Positions 43,300-52,390 of a stretch of DNA of 64,000 nt are shown here, one piece after another; the stretch's first letter is position 1, and each line of letters opens with the position of its first letter. Where the stretch lies: positions 62,001-126,000 of the forward strand of contig JBGCDE010000065.1 in the NCBI GenBank assembly GCA_045105115.1. Reading direction: 5' to 3'. The notes beneath the pieces are model-generated. The model was not told the origin of the DNA, did no database searches, and worked only from the letters and a program-made list of their open reading frames with translations. A program made the translations under genes and the position numbers. The DNA comes from JAUIET01 sp045105115 (GTDB taxonomy: Bacteria; Pseudomonadota; Gammaproteobacteria; Pseudomonadales; JAUIET01).

Positions 43300-44151
43300 T
43301 TAGCTCACGGTCCAGCCAAGATTACCGCATATTTCTGTAGTAGGCTCGGTCGTGTTCATTGTGTAGAAATGAATGCCGGGTGCACCACCTTGCAGCAATT
43401 GCTCGCACAGCCGACTGACAACTTCGATGCCCAGCTTAGTGGTTGCTTGTGGGTCGTCCTGAACAGGTTCAAAACGATGACGCATCCAGCGTGGCACGTC
43501 AAAGCCACTCTTTGTCGCAAACCGGCTTATGTTCTTAAAATTAGTAATCGGCATGATGCCTGGGTAGATCGGCGCATCCATTCCCTGACGTTGGCACTCT
43601 TCCACATAATAGAAGTAAGCGTCCGCGTTGTAGAACAGTTGCGTGATAGAAGCGCTGGCACCGGCGTCTATTTTTGCCTTGAGGTAATGAACATCGTCAT
43701 GATACGAATTGGATTCAGGGTGCACTTCTGGATAGGCAGCTACTTCAATTTCGAACTGCTCAGCAAAATGTTTGCAGATGAAACTGACTAGCTCATTGGC
43801 ATGTACCAACTGCTTGGAGGTGCCAATGCCTGAGGGCGTATCGCCGCGCAAGGCCACGATACGTTTTATCCCTAGGTCGGCGTATTGTTGAAGAAAAGCC
43901 AGCATGGCCTCTTCGTTGTCGCCACCAAAGGAAAGATGTGGCGCCACATCCGCAGCGCCACGGCAAAATTCACTGACAATATCGAAGGTGGTTTCTCTAG
44001 TGCTGCCACCAGCACCGTAGGTGATTGAGAAAAACTCAGGATTGAGTTTGCTAAGTTGCTCCCATACACCTCTGAGTTTATTCAAGCCTTGCTCGGTTTT
44101 CGCCGGGAAAAACTCAAAACTCAGTCGTTTGTCAGTGATTAAGTCTGTCAT
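43300..44151 (-). CDS. metF: 5,10-Methylenetetrahydrofolate reductase MetF
   Basis: MetF reduces methylene-THF to methyl-THF, which supplies the methyl group for methionine. The TIM-barrel motifs are LSFEFFPAKTEQGLNKL near the start, FFSITYGAGGSTRE, IKRIVALRGDTPSGIG, and SITQLFYNADAYFYYV. It has 283 residues. It follows ahcY by 43 bp on the same strand, linking methyl-group supply with SAH recycling. Confidence 0.96.
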   Translation of the reverse strand: MTDLITDKRLSFEFFPAKTEQGLNKLRGVWEQLSKLNPEFFSITYGAGGSTRETTFDIVSEFCRGAADVAPHLSFGGDNEEAMLAFLQQYADLGIKRIVALRGDTPSGIGTSKQLVHANELVSFICKHFAEQFEIEVAAYPEVHPESNSYHDDVHYLKAKIDAGASASITQLFYNADAYFYYVEECQRQGMDAPIYPGIMPITNFKNISRFATKSGFDVPRWMRHRFEPVQDDPQATTKLGIEVVSRLCEQLLQGGAPGIHFYTMNTTEPTTEICGNLGWTVS

Positions 44152-44194
44152 AGACTATTGCCTCTTCCTTGTGGGTTTCTGCACGGTACTGGTC

Positions 44195-45607
44195 TCAGTA
44201 CTTGTAGCTTTCCACCTTGTAAGGGCCGTCTACGTCCACGTTAATGTAGTTTGCCTGATCATCGGTCATTCTAGTGATCACGCCACTGAAGCCTTTCACC
44301 ATGTAGCTCGCTACTTCCTCGTCAAGCTTCTTGGGCAGAACTACAACACTAATAGCCTCAGCCTGAGCGGCTTTGTCCAGATCTGCAAATTTGCGCTCGT
44401 ACAAGTACATTTGTGCTAACACCTGGTTTGCAAAAGAGCCATCCATAATTCGCGATGGGTGGCCTGTTGCGTTGCCAAGATTTACCAAGCGGCCTTCTGC
44501 CAAAAGAAGCAGATAATCATCATCTTGCAAATCCACATCGGCGCCAGGCTTCGCTCCGCGATAAATTTTGTGAACCTGAGGCTTCACTTCCTGCCAGGCC
44601 CAATTGTCACGCATGAATTGAGTGTCAATCTCATTATCAAAGTGACCGATGTTGCAAATAACAGCACCTTTTTTAACACTTCTCAGCATGTTGGCGTCGC
44701 AAACATCGGAGTTGCCAGTTGTTGTCACAATCAAATCAGTCTGGCCAAGCAGATGAGTATCGATACAGCCAAGAGTGCCATCGTTAATGCCATCTATATA
44801 GGGTGATGCAACTTCGAAGCCGTCCATGCAAGCCTGCATGGCGCAAATTGGGTCAATTTCTGAAACGCGAACAATCATGCCTTCCTGACGGAGGCTTTGC
44901 GCAGAACCTTTGCCAACATCGCCATAACCAACGACAAGCGCACGTTTTCCTGCTAACAAATGATCTGTGCCGCGTTTGATGGCGTCGTTCAGGCTGTGTC
45001 GGCAGCCGTACTTGTTGTCATTCTTGGATTTAGTCACGGAGTCATTAACGTTAATGGCGGGTACCTTGAGACTGCCTTCTTCGATCATTTCCAGCAAACG
45101 ATGCACGCCGGTCGTTGTCTCTTCGGTTAGACCATGAATATTGGCCAACATTTCAGGGTACTTTTCATGAACCATCGCCGTTAGGTCACCGCCGTCATCC
45201 AGCAACATATTCGCATCCCAAGGGGTACCATCTTTGAGAATAGTTTGCTCAATACACCAGTCGCCTTCTTCCAGAGTCTGACCTTTCCACGCATACACAG
45301 GAACACCTACCGCCGCCATCGCAGCCGCTGCGTGATCCTGGGTTGAAAATATGTTGCATGAAGACCAGCGTACATCGGCGCCCAATTCACGCAGGGTTTC
45401 GATCAGCACGGCAGTCTGAATAGTCATGTGAATACAGCCGATGATTTTTGCATTAGCCAGAGGTTGCTCTGCTTTGTACTTGGTGCGCAGCGCCATCAGT
45501 GCAGGCATTTCCGATTCTGCGATAGCGATTTCGCGGCGACCAAAATCGGCCAGGCTCATGTCAGCTACTTTGTAGTCTGTGTCAGTAATTTGCTCGTTAG
45601 CGTTCAT
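44195..45607 (-). CDS. ahcY: Adenosylhomocysteinase AhcY
   Basis: AhcY splits S-adenosylhomocysteine to homocysteine and adenosine using bound NAD. The 470-residue protein shows MPALMALRTKYKAEQPLANA, the substrate segment VNDSVTKSKNDNKYGCRHSL, and the NAD loop VVGYGDVGKGSAQSLRQEG; it ends GPYKVESYKY, as expected for the C-terminal Lys-Tyr clamp. It sits between metK and metF, 30 bp after metK, with no room for an SAH riboswitch. Confidence 0.96.
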   Translation of the reverse strand: MNANEQITDTDYKVADMSLADFGRREIAIAESEMPALMALRTKYKAEQPLANAKIIGCIHMTIQTAVLIETLRELGADVRWSSCNIFSTQDHAAAAMAAVGVPVYAWKGQTLEEGDWCIEQTILKDGTPWDANMLLDDGGDLTAMVHEKYPEMLANIHGLTEETTTGVHRLLEMIEEGSLKVPAINVNDSVTKSKNDNKYGCRHSLNDAIKRGTDHLLAGKRALVVGYGDVGKGSAQSLRQEGMIVRVSEIDPICAMQACMDGFEVASPYIDGINDGTLGCIDTHLLGQTDLIVTTTGNSDVCDANMLRSVKKGAVICNIGHFDNEIDTQFMRDNWAWQEVKPQVHKIYRGAKPGADVDLQDDDYLLLLAEGRLVNLGNATGHPSRIMDGSFANQVLAQMYLYERKFADLDKAAQAEAISVVVLPKKLDEEVASYMVKGFSGVITRMTDDQANYINVDVDGPYKVESYKY

Positions 45608-45637
45608 TGTTTATTCCAGTAGGTTAAAAAGTAAGAG

Positions 45638-46795
45638 TTACAGTGCGGCTTTTAGGGCGTCGGCTTTGTCGGTTTTTTCCCAGGTGAAGCTGTCTTCTGT
45701 GCGGCCGAAGTGACCGTAAGCGGCTGTCTTTTGGTAAATAGGTCGTTTCAGGTCCAACATTTTGATCAAGCCACCAGGGGTCAGGTCAAAGTGCTGACGT
45801 ACCAATTCTATGAGTTTGGAATCACTCAGTTTTCCAGTGCCAAAAGTGTTCATGCTAATAGACGTGGGTTCAGAAACGCCAATAGCGTAAGACACCTGAA
45901 TTTCACAACGATCAGCCAAACCGGCCGCTACCAAATTCTTGGCAACATAACGACCTGCGTAAGCGGCTGAACGGTCAACCTTTGAAGGGTCTTTGCCAGA
46001 GAAAGCGCCGCCACCGTGTCTGGCCATACCGCCGTATGTGTCGACGATGATCTTGCGCCCGGTCAGGCCGCAGTCGCCAACCGGTCCACCAATAACAAAG
46101 TTACCCGTTGGGTTGATGAAGTAATTGGTGTCAGCACTCAGCCATTCTTCTGGCAGCACTGGCTTGATGATGTCTTGCATCACTGATTCGCGCAGATCAG
46201 CCAGGCTGATTGAAGCGCTGTGCTGGGTTGAGAGTACAACGGCATCAATGCCAGCTGGTTTGCCATCAGCGTCGTAGCGAAATGTTACCTGGCTTTTGGC
46301 GTCTGGGCGCAGCCAGTCATGTGAACCGCCTTTACGAATAATGGACTGCTGCTCGACTAAACGATGCGCGTAAGTGATAGGCGCTGGCATCAATACATCG
46401 GTTTCATTGGTGGCGTAGCCAAACATCAAACCTTGATCGCCAGCGCCGAGGTCTTTCTCGTCGCCTTCATCAACACCCATAGCAATGTCGGCAGACTGTT
46501 TGCCAATTGCGTTCAGTACAGCACACGATTCCCAGTCAAAGCCCATCTCCGAGCTGTTGTAACCGATGTCGCGAATAACGCCTCGGGCAATCTCTTCGAT
46601 GTCGACCCATGCTGATGTTCGTACTTCGCCAGCAACAATAACCATGCCGGTTTTGACCATAGTTTCAACCGCAACGCGAGCGTTAGGGTCTTCGGCGATA
46701 ATGGCGTCAAGTATGGCGTCAGAGACCTGGTCAGATACTTTGTCTGGATGTCCTTCGGAAACTGATTCCGAGGTAAATAAAGAATATTCGCTCAT
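45638..46795 (-). CDS. metK: S-adenosylmethionine synthetase MetK
   Basis: MetK makes SAM from methionine and ATP. The 385-residue protein has the start SEYSLFTSESVSEGHPDKVS, the ATP motif GAGDQGLMFGYATNETD, and the phosphate-binding loop GGGAFSGKDPSKVDRSAAYA. It follows the ArsR-methyltransferase regulator gene by 30 bp and precedes ahcY by 30 bp, so the regulator, metK, ahcY, metF and rsmE are probably one transcript. Confidence 0.97.
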   Translation of the reverse strand: MSEYSLFTSESVSEGHPDKVSDQVSDAILDAIIAEDPNARVAVETMVKTGMVIVAGEVRTSAWVDIEEIARGVIRDIGYNSSEMGFDWESCAVLNAIGKQSADIAMGVDEGDEKDLGAGDQGLMFGYATNETDVLMPAPITYAHRLVEQQSIIRKGGSHDWLRPDAKSQVTFRYDADGKPAGIDAVVLSTQHSASISLADLRESVMQDIIKPVLPEEWLSADTNYFINPTGNFVIGGPVGDCGLTGRKIIVDTYGGMARHGGGAFSGKDPSKVDRSAAYAGRYVAKNLVAAGLADRCEIQVSYAIGVSEPTSISMNTFGTGKLSDSKLIELVRQHFDLTPGGLIKMLDLKRPIYQKTAAYGHFGRTEDSFTWEKTDKADALKAAL

Positions 46796-46825
46796 AAGGA
46801 GTCCTTTTTTGAAATGGCTTTTGAG

Positions 46826-47854
46826 TTATTGCCAGGTTGTTGAAATAGTTTTAGAAAATTGTCGAATTTGCAATTGAAAACCGTTGCGCAAGCTAAGGTA
46901 TTGGCCACTGCCGATCTCGTTTAGTTCGTACTGATTGGTCCACTCGCTTAGAGTTTCCGGTGCGATGCCCAACCATAAATCGCCACAGGATTCTCGCACC
47001 CAGTCCTGATCATGGGCGCACAACTCGGCGATGATCAACTGGCCGCCGTCGCACAGTAAGTCATTGATGTCGCGCACCAACTCTGCGGGTGACGCCAGAT
47101 GGTGTAACACCATATTCACAACCACGGTATCTACCCGCAAGCCGCGTTGCAGGGCTGCTGAGGTGTCGCCGTGAATGAATTCAATTTTGCCTTGGTCTAT
47201 CAGTGGGTTTTGCAAGCAGCTGGCACGGGCCGCATCGAGCATTTCGCGCGAGTTATCCAACGCAAACACAGAATTGAAGCGTTGCGCCAGCTCGCCTAAG
47301 AATTGTCCGGTGCCTGGTCCGATTTCCAATACGCTATCGCGTTGCGGTTCTGCTAATGAATCCAGCAGATGCGCCACGGGAGAGGCGTACACAGAAAACT
47401 CCGAAATCTGTTCCTGATGTCGACTGAATTCACCTGAATGCTGCTCAAAAAATGACCGCGAATGGGTCGCTCTTTGTTCTCGAATGTCGGCTAAGCGCTG
47501 TTCAATATTAGACGGCAGTACCAGGTCATCCGTCAGTTGCAGCAAGTGCTGTTGTAAATTACTCAGTGCGTCTACCGGGGCTTGGTGTGAACGGCTATAG
47601 AAAATGCTATTGCCCTCACGGCGACGGCTGACAAGGCCGGCATTTGCCAGAACTTTGAGATGGTGACTCATGCCAGACTGACGCATGTCAAAAATACTGG
47701 CCAATTCCAGCACACCGTAACTGTCGCGGTGCAGTACCCGCAAAATTTCCAGTCGCAGTTCATCTCCGGCTGCCTTGTTAAAGGCGGCCAAAGTGGCGCT
47801 TGAGGCCGATCTGCTGCTTTGCACGGTTGTGTTGTGGGGTTCTGCTGCTGCCAT
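46826..47854 (-). CDS. sahR: ArsR family regulator fused to a SAM-dependent methyltransferase domain (SahR-like)
   Basis: Residues about 20-100 form an ArsR-type winged helix (LRLEILRVLHRDSYGVLELA, then MRQSGMSHHLKVLANAGLVS). Residues about 165-300 form a class I methyltransferase domain (VLEIGPGTGQFLGELAQRF, VVNMVLHHLASPAELVRDIN). Proteins of this layout next to metK-ahcY in Proteobacteria have been named SahR, repressors that respond to SAH. The methyltransferase part is probably a ligand sensor, though catalysis cannot be excluded. It lies first in the operon it is likely to control. A 24-bp palindrome starts 64 bp upstream. Confidence 0.78.
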   Translation of the reverse strand: MAAAEPHNTTVQSSRSASSATLAAFNKAAGDELRLEILRVLHRDSYGVLELASIFDMRQSGMSHHLKVLANAGLVSRRREGNSIFYSRSHQAPVDALSNLQQHLLQLTDDLVLPSNIEQRLADIREQRATHSRSFFEQHSGEFSRHQEQISEFSVYASPVAHLLDSLAEPQRDSVLEIGPGTGQFLGELAQRFNSVFALDNSREMLDAARASCLQNPLIDQGKIEFIHGDTSAALQRGLRVDTVVVNMVLHHLASPAELVRDINDLLCDGGQLIIAELCAHDQDWVRESCGDLWLGIAPETLSEWTNQYELNEIGSGQYLSLRNGFQLQIRQFSKTISTTWQ

Positions 47855-47917
47855 TGTTTAGCGGTGAAAGTACGGTTCTGCCTGCTTAGGGAGCCGAAGT
47901 ATACGTGTGACCATCAT

Positions 47918-47941
47918 CTATATCAAAATATTTTGATATAG
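47918..47941. promoter_or_regulatory. 24-bp perfect palindrome, likely SahR operator
   Basis: CTATATCAAAAT at 47918-47929 is followed directly by its reverse complement ATTTTGATATAG at 47930-47941. It lies in the 188-bp gap between the ArsR-methyltransferase gene (64 bp away) and tkt (102 bp away). An AT-rich, fully symmetric site of this size suits a homodimeric ArsR-type repressor, so control of the metK operon and self-regulation is the likely role. Effect on tkt is possible. Confidence 0.8.
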
Positions 47942-48042
47942 TACCAAGTAATTACATCGCTTATCCGATGAGCGGTTGCCCGTATGGTGCTGCTGAGCGA
48001 CAATAGCGCGCCTCAAAACCTGCCCCTCAGAGACCAAAACCT

Positions 48043-50028
48043 ATGCCCACCCGCACAGATTTAGCTAATGCCATTCGCGCCCTGAGTATGGACGCTGTTC
48101 AGCAGGCCAATTCCGGTCATCCCGGTGCTCCTATGGGCATGGCCGATATCGCGGAAGTGCTGTGGAATGATTTTTTGAAGCACAATCCGGCTAATCCCAA
48201 CTGGTCAAATCGTGATCGATTTGTGTTATCGAACGGCCATGGTTCCATGTTGTTGTACTCCCTGTTGCATCTCAGCGGTTATGAACTGCCAATTGATGAG
48301 ATTCGTAACTTTCGCCAACTGGGTTCAAAAACACCGGGTCACCCGGAATATGGCTATGCACCTGGTGTTGAGACGACTACTGGACCCCTGGGCCAGGGCT
48401 TGGCAAACGCTGTTGGCATGGCGCTTGCCGAAAAAGTAATGGCTGCTCAATTTAACCGAGGTGCGCTGAATATAGTTGACCATCACACCTATGTGTTCCT
48501 GGGCGACGGTTGTCTGATGGAAGGTGTTTCACATGAGGCCTCGTCTTTGGCCGGTACACTGGGCCTTGGTAAGTTGGTTGCACTTTACGACGACAACAAT
48601 ATCTCGATTGATGGTGAGGTCGGCGGCTGGTTTACCGACGATACTCCCAAGCGCTTCGAAGCGTATGGTTGGCATGTAGTGCCAGATGTTGATGGCCATG
48701 ACCCAGAGGCTGTGAAAGCAGCCATTGAAAAAGCGCAAGCAGAGAGCAGCAAGCCAAGTCTGATTTGTTGCAAAACCATCATCGGCAAAGGCTCACCAAA
48801 CAAGCAGGGCACGGCGTCTACGCACGGTGCACCTTTGGGCGCTGATGAAATTGCGGCCGTACGTGAGACTATCGGCTGGCAGCACGAGCCGTTCCATGTA
48901 CCAGCAGATATTTATGCGGCTTGGAATGCCGATCATGCCGGCGCTGCTAATGAGCAATCCTGGAATCAGGTATTTGCTGATTATCAGGCTGAATACCCTG
49001 AGTTGGCAGCCGAATACTTGCGCCGCGTGAGTGGTGAACTGCCAAGTGACTTTGCGCAGCGGTCCGCAGCCTGTGTGGTTGCAGCGCAGAGCGCTGGCGA
49101 AAACATTGCCAGCCGTAAAGCCTCGCAAAAGGCCTTGAATGCATTTGGCCCCATGTTACCCGAGATTCTGGGCGGCTCTGCAGATCTGGCCGGTTCGAAT
49201 TTGACGCTGTGGGATTGCTCCAGCCCGATCAGTGCTGAAGACGCTCAAGGCAACTATCTGTATTACGGTGTGCGAGAGTTCGGCATGGCCGCCATCATGA
49301 ACGGCATTGCTTTGCACGGTGGCTTTATTAATTACGGTGCGACCTTCCTGATGTTTATGGAGTACGCAAGAAATGCGGTGCGCATGGCCGCATTGATGAA
49401 GCAGCAGAGTATTTTTGTGTTCACGCACGACTCTATCGGTTTAGGCGAAGATGGACCCACCCATCAGCCGGTTGAGCAACTCACCGCGCTACGCTGCACA
49501 CCCAATCTGCACACTTGGCGTCCTTGTGATGCTGTTGAGTCAATGGCTGCATGGCGATCGGCACTGTTGCGCCAGGATGGACCGGCCGCATTGGTGTTTT
49601 CACGCCAGACCCTGGCTCACCAAGCGCGCAATGATGCGCAATTGGAGGCCATAGAAAAAGGCGGTTACGTATTGCGTGACAGCGAAGGTGAACCTGAAGC
49701 GATCATTATCGCGACGGGCTCTGAGGTCGGCATCGCCGTGGAAGCGGCCCAACAACTGGGTGATAAAGTGCGAGTGGTCTCCATGCCTTGTGCTGAATTA
49801 TTTGCACAGCAAGATGAAAGCTACCGTGAGTCTGTATTGCCATCCAGCGTTCGTTCACGGGTTGCCGTTGAGGCGGGCCACGGCGACTTTTGGCGCAAAT
49901 TCGTTGGTCTGGATGGACGCATTATCAGCATTGACCGCTTTGGCGAATCGGCGCCAGGTGATGAGCTGATGAAAGAGTTTGGCTTTACCAGCGAAAACGT
50001 GATGGGCGCCGTGCAGCAAATGCTGTAA
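48043..50028 (+). CDS. tkt: Transketolase
   Basis: Transketolase moves two-carbon units between sugar phosphates in the pentose phosphate pathway with thiamine diphosphate. The 661-residue protein shows SGHPGAPMGMADIAEVLW, the thiamine loop LGDGCLMEGVSHEASSLAG with the following DDNNISIDGEV, and FTHDSIGLGEDGPTHQPVEQ in the pyrimidine domain. It heads tkt-epd-pgk-aldolase, all rightward, and is divergent from the ArsR-methyltransferase gene as in Pseudomonas. Confidence 0.96.
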   Translation: MPTRTDLANAIRALSMDAVQQANSGHPGAPMGMADIAEVLWNDFLKHNPANPNWSNRDRFVLSNGHGSMLLYSLLHLSGYELPIDEIRNFRQLGSKTPGHPEYGYAPGVETTTGPLGQGLANAVGMALAEKVMAAQFNRGALNIVDHHTYVFLGDGCLMEGVSHEASSLAGTLGLGKLVALYDDNNISIDGEVGGWFTDDTPKRFEAYGWHVVPDVDGHDPEAVKAAIEKAQAESSKPSLICCKTIIGKGSPNKQGTASTHGAPLGADEIAAVRETIGWQHEPFHVPADIYAAWNADHAGAANEQSWNQVFADYQAEYPELAAEYLRRVSGELPSDFAQRSAACVVAAQSAGENIASRKASQKALNAFGPMLPEILGGSADLAGSNLTLWDCSSPISAEDAQGNYLYYGVREFGMAAIMNGIALHGGFINYGATFLMFMEYARNAVRMAALMKQQSIFVFTHDSIGLGEDGPTHQPVEQLTALRCTPNLHTWRPCDAVESMAAWRSALLRQDGPAALVFSRQTLAHQARNDAQLEAIEKGGYVLRDSEGEPEAIIIATGSEVGIAVEAAQQLGDKVRVVSMPCAELFAQQDESYRESVLPSSVRSRVAVEAGHGDFWRKFVGLDGRIISIDRFGESAPGDELMKEFGFTSENVMGAVQQML

Positions 50029-50046
50029 TGCGTCTGAGCGGCTCCA

Positions 50047-51063
50047 ATGAAACGACTTGCCATCAATGGCTTCGGCCGAATTGGGCGATGCGTATTTCGT
50101 GCCCTTCAAGAACGTAGCGCCGACTTCGATCTAAATCTGGTCGCCATTAACGAATTGGCCGACATTGATACCATTGCCTACTTGAGCCGTTACGACTCTA
50201 CGCACGGACGCTTCCCTGGCAAAATCGACTTACAAGAGAACAATCTGCTGGTTAATGACGCGCCAATCGCAGTTTCACATCACGAACAGATCCAGGATTT
50301 GCCGTGGCATAGCGAGAACATAGACCTGGTGTTGGAATGCACAGGTGTGCATGGTGACAGAGCAGCCGGTCTGCAGCATTTGGCCGCGGGTGCAGGTCGC
50401 GTGTTGTTTTCGCAGCCGGCCAGTGTCGATGTAGATTGCACGATCGTGCGCGGTGTTAACCACCAGAAATTGACCGCTGACCATCGGATTGTCTCCAACG
50501 CTTCGTGCACGACGAATTGTATTGTGCCGGTACTAAAGCTGCTGCACGAGGCGTTTGGCATTTCGTCGGGCAATATCACTACTTTGCATTCAATGATGAA
50601 TGACCAGCCGGTGTTAGACGCCTATCACCATACCGATTTGCGTAAAACTCGCAGCGCCAGTCAGTCCATGATTCCAGTCGATACCGAATTGGTACGCGGG
50701 ATAGGCAGGTTACTACCCGATCTCGAAGACCGTTTGTCAGCCAAAGCGATTCGTGTACCTACAGCTAATGTATCAGCTATGGATTTGGTGGTGTGTTTGC
50801 AAAAAGATGTTAGCGCAGAGCAGGTTAACCGCCTGTTTCAACAAGCGTGTGCAACGCAATTAGAAGGTGTGTTGGATTGCGCCACTGAGCCTCTTGCCAG
50901 CTGCGATTTTAATCATGACAGACACTCAGGAATTGTCGATATTGCGCACACAAGCGTGAGTAACGGTCGCTTGTTAAATGTGCTCACCTGGTTTGATAAT
51001 GAGTGGGGCTTTGCTAACCGCATGCTGGAAGTGGCCGATCAGATGCTCAGCGGTTCTTGCTAG
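50047..51063 (+). CDS. epd: Erythrose-4-phosphate dehydrogenase-like enzyme (GAPDH family)
   Basis: The 338-residue protein has the NAD motif INGFGRIGRCVFRAL and the catalytic SNASCTTNCIVPVLKLL. Details favour Epd over GapA: AINELADIDTIAYLSRYDST, HSMMNDQPVLDAYHHTDLRK and RSASQSMIPVDTEL. Epd oxidises erythrose 4-phosphate to 4-phosphoerythronate for PLP synthesis. Position between tkt and pgk also matches epd in E. coli and Pseudomonas. Some family members also use glyceraldehyde 3-phosphate. It follows tkt by 18 bp. Confidence 0.85.
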   Translation: MKRLAINGFGRIGRCVFRALQERSADFDLNLVAINELADIDTIAYLSRYDSTHGRFPGKIDLQENNLLVNDAPIAVSHHEQIQDLPWHSENIDLVLECTGVHGDRAAGLQHLAAGAGRVLFSQPASVDVDCTIVRGVNHQKLTADHRIVSNASCTTNCIVPVLKLLHEAFGISSGNITTLHSMMNDQPVLDAYHHTDLRKTRSASQSMIPVDTELVRGIGRLLPDLEDRLSAKAIRVPTANVSAMDLVVCLQKDVSAEQVNRLFQQACATQLEGVLDCATEPLASCDFNHDRHSGIVDIAHTSVSNGRLLNVLTWFDNEWGFANRMLEVADQMLSGSC

Positions 51064-51137
51064 ACAACCGCGACCGATCAACTGTGGCTGAACGGGGTCG
51101 CGCTGCTACACTATAAGCAGCAAACTGTGAGGAAAAT

Positions 51138-52310
51138 ATGCCAATTCTGCAAATGAATGACCTTGAGCTCGCTGGCAAGCGAGTTCTTATTCGCCAAGAC
51201 CTTAATGTTCCGGTGAGTGCTGGAAAGGTAAGCAGTGACGCACGTATTAGGGCATCACTTCCAACCTTGGTGAGCGCATTGCAACAAGGCGCTAAAGTCA
51301 TGGTGATGTCGCATCTTGGCAGACCGGTAGAAGGCGGTAGTATCGAGGAAAATTCTGAGTTCACTCTGCAACCAGTGGCTGACCGATTGGGCGAGTTACT
51401 GGATTGCGATGTGCCATTGATCAAAGATTGGCTAGATGGCGCCGACGTGGGTGAAGGGCAGTTAGTGCTTCTGGAAAACGTTCGATTCAATGCCGGCGAA
51501 AAGAAAGACGACGATGTGCTGTCGCAAAAAATGGCCGCACTGTGCGATGTGTATGTGATGGATGCGTTCGGAACAGCGCACCGTGCCCAGGCTTCTACCC
51601 ATGGTGTTGCAAAGTATGCGCCCGTTGCCTGCGCTGGCCCATTGTTAGCCGGTGAACTGGATGCGCTGACTAAAGCCTTGGACAATCCCGCCAGACCGAT
51701 GCTTGCCATTGTTGGCGGCAGCAAGGTATCTACCAAGTTGACAGTGCTGGAAACTTTGTCTGACAAAGTAGACCAGCTGATTGTCGGCGGCGGAATCGCC
51801 AATACTTTTTTGGCGGCCTCTGGTCAGCCGATTGGCAAATCGTTGTCTGAAGTTGAATTGGAAGGTCAGGCAAAAGCGCTGATGAGTAAAACCGATATAC
51901 CTTTGCCTACAGACGTTGTTGTGGGGCGGGAATTTTCAGAAACCGCACGCGCAGACCTGAAACAAGCGAGCGATGTTGCTGAAGATGATATGATTTTTGA
52001 CATTGGCCCTGATACAGCGGCCAAACTTGCGGGTATTATCAAGCAAGCGAAAACAATCATCTGGAATGGACCGGTCGGCGTGTTTGAGTTTGACCAATTT
52101 GGTGAAGGCACTCGCGTTATATCAGAAGCGATTGCAGAATCAGACGGATTTTCGATCGCCGGGGGCGGGGATACACTCGCAGCCGTTGATAAATACAAGA
52201 TCGCTGATCGGGTGTCGTATATATCAACTGGCGGTGGTGCCTTTCTTGAGTTTGTTGAGGGCAAAGAGCTGCCCGCAGTAGCGGTACTTAAAAGCCGCGC
52301 TGAGTCTTAG
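51138..52310 (+). CDS. pgk: Phosphoglycerate kinase
   Basis: Pgk transfers phosphate between 1,3-bisphosphoglycerate and ADP in glycolysis and gluconeogenesis. The 390-residue protein has KRVLIRQDLNVPVSAGKVSS, VMVMSHLGRPVEGG, AIVGGSKVSTKLTVLETLSD and the nucleotide loops NGPVGVFEFDQF and GGGDTLAAV. A GAGGAAA ribosome site precedes the ATG. It lies 74 bp after epd and 80 bp before the aldolase gene. Confidence 0.97.
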   Translation: MPILQMNDLELAGKRVLIRQDLNVPVSAGKVSSDARIRASLPTLVSALQQGAKVMVMSHLGRPVEGGSIEENSEFTLQPVADRLGELLDCDVPLIKDWLDGADVGEGQLVLLENVRFNAGEKKDDDVLSQKMAALCDVYVMDAFGTAHRAQASTHGVAKYAPVACAGPLLAGELDALTKALDNPARPMLAIVGGSKVSTKLTVLETLSDKVDQLIVGGGIANTFLAASGQPIGKSLSEVELEGQAKALMSKTDIPLPTDVVVGREFSETARADLKQASDVAEDDMIFDIGPDTAAKLAGIIKQAKTIIWNGPVGVFEFDQFGEGTRVISEAIAESDGFSIAGGGDTLAAVDKYKIADRVSYISTGGGAFLEFVEGKELPAVAVLKSRAES

Positions 52311-52390
52311 CCTCTGAGTCTTTGCAGAGACACTAGAGACAAAGGCCAAAAACCTATTTAACGTTTGAATACTGAGTGACGGAACCAATT

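Noticed and set aside
45608..45637. SAH or SAM riboswitch before ahcY or metK
   Set aside because: The gaps upstream of metK, ahcY and metF are only 30-43 bp, too short for any known SAM or SAH aptamer.
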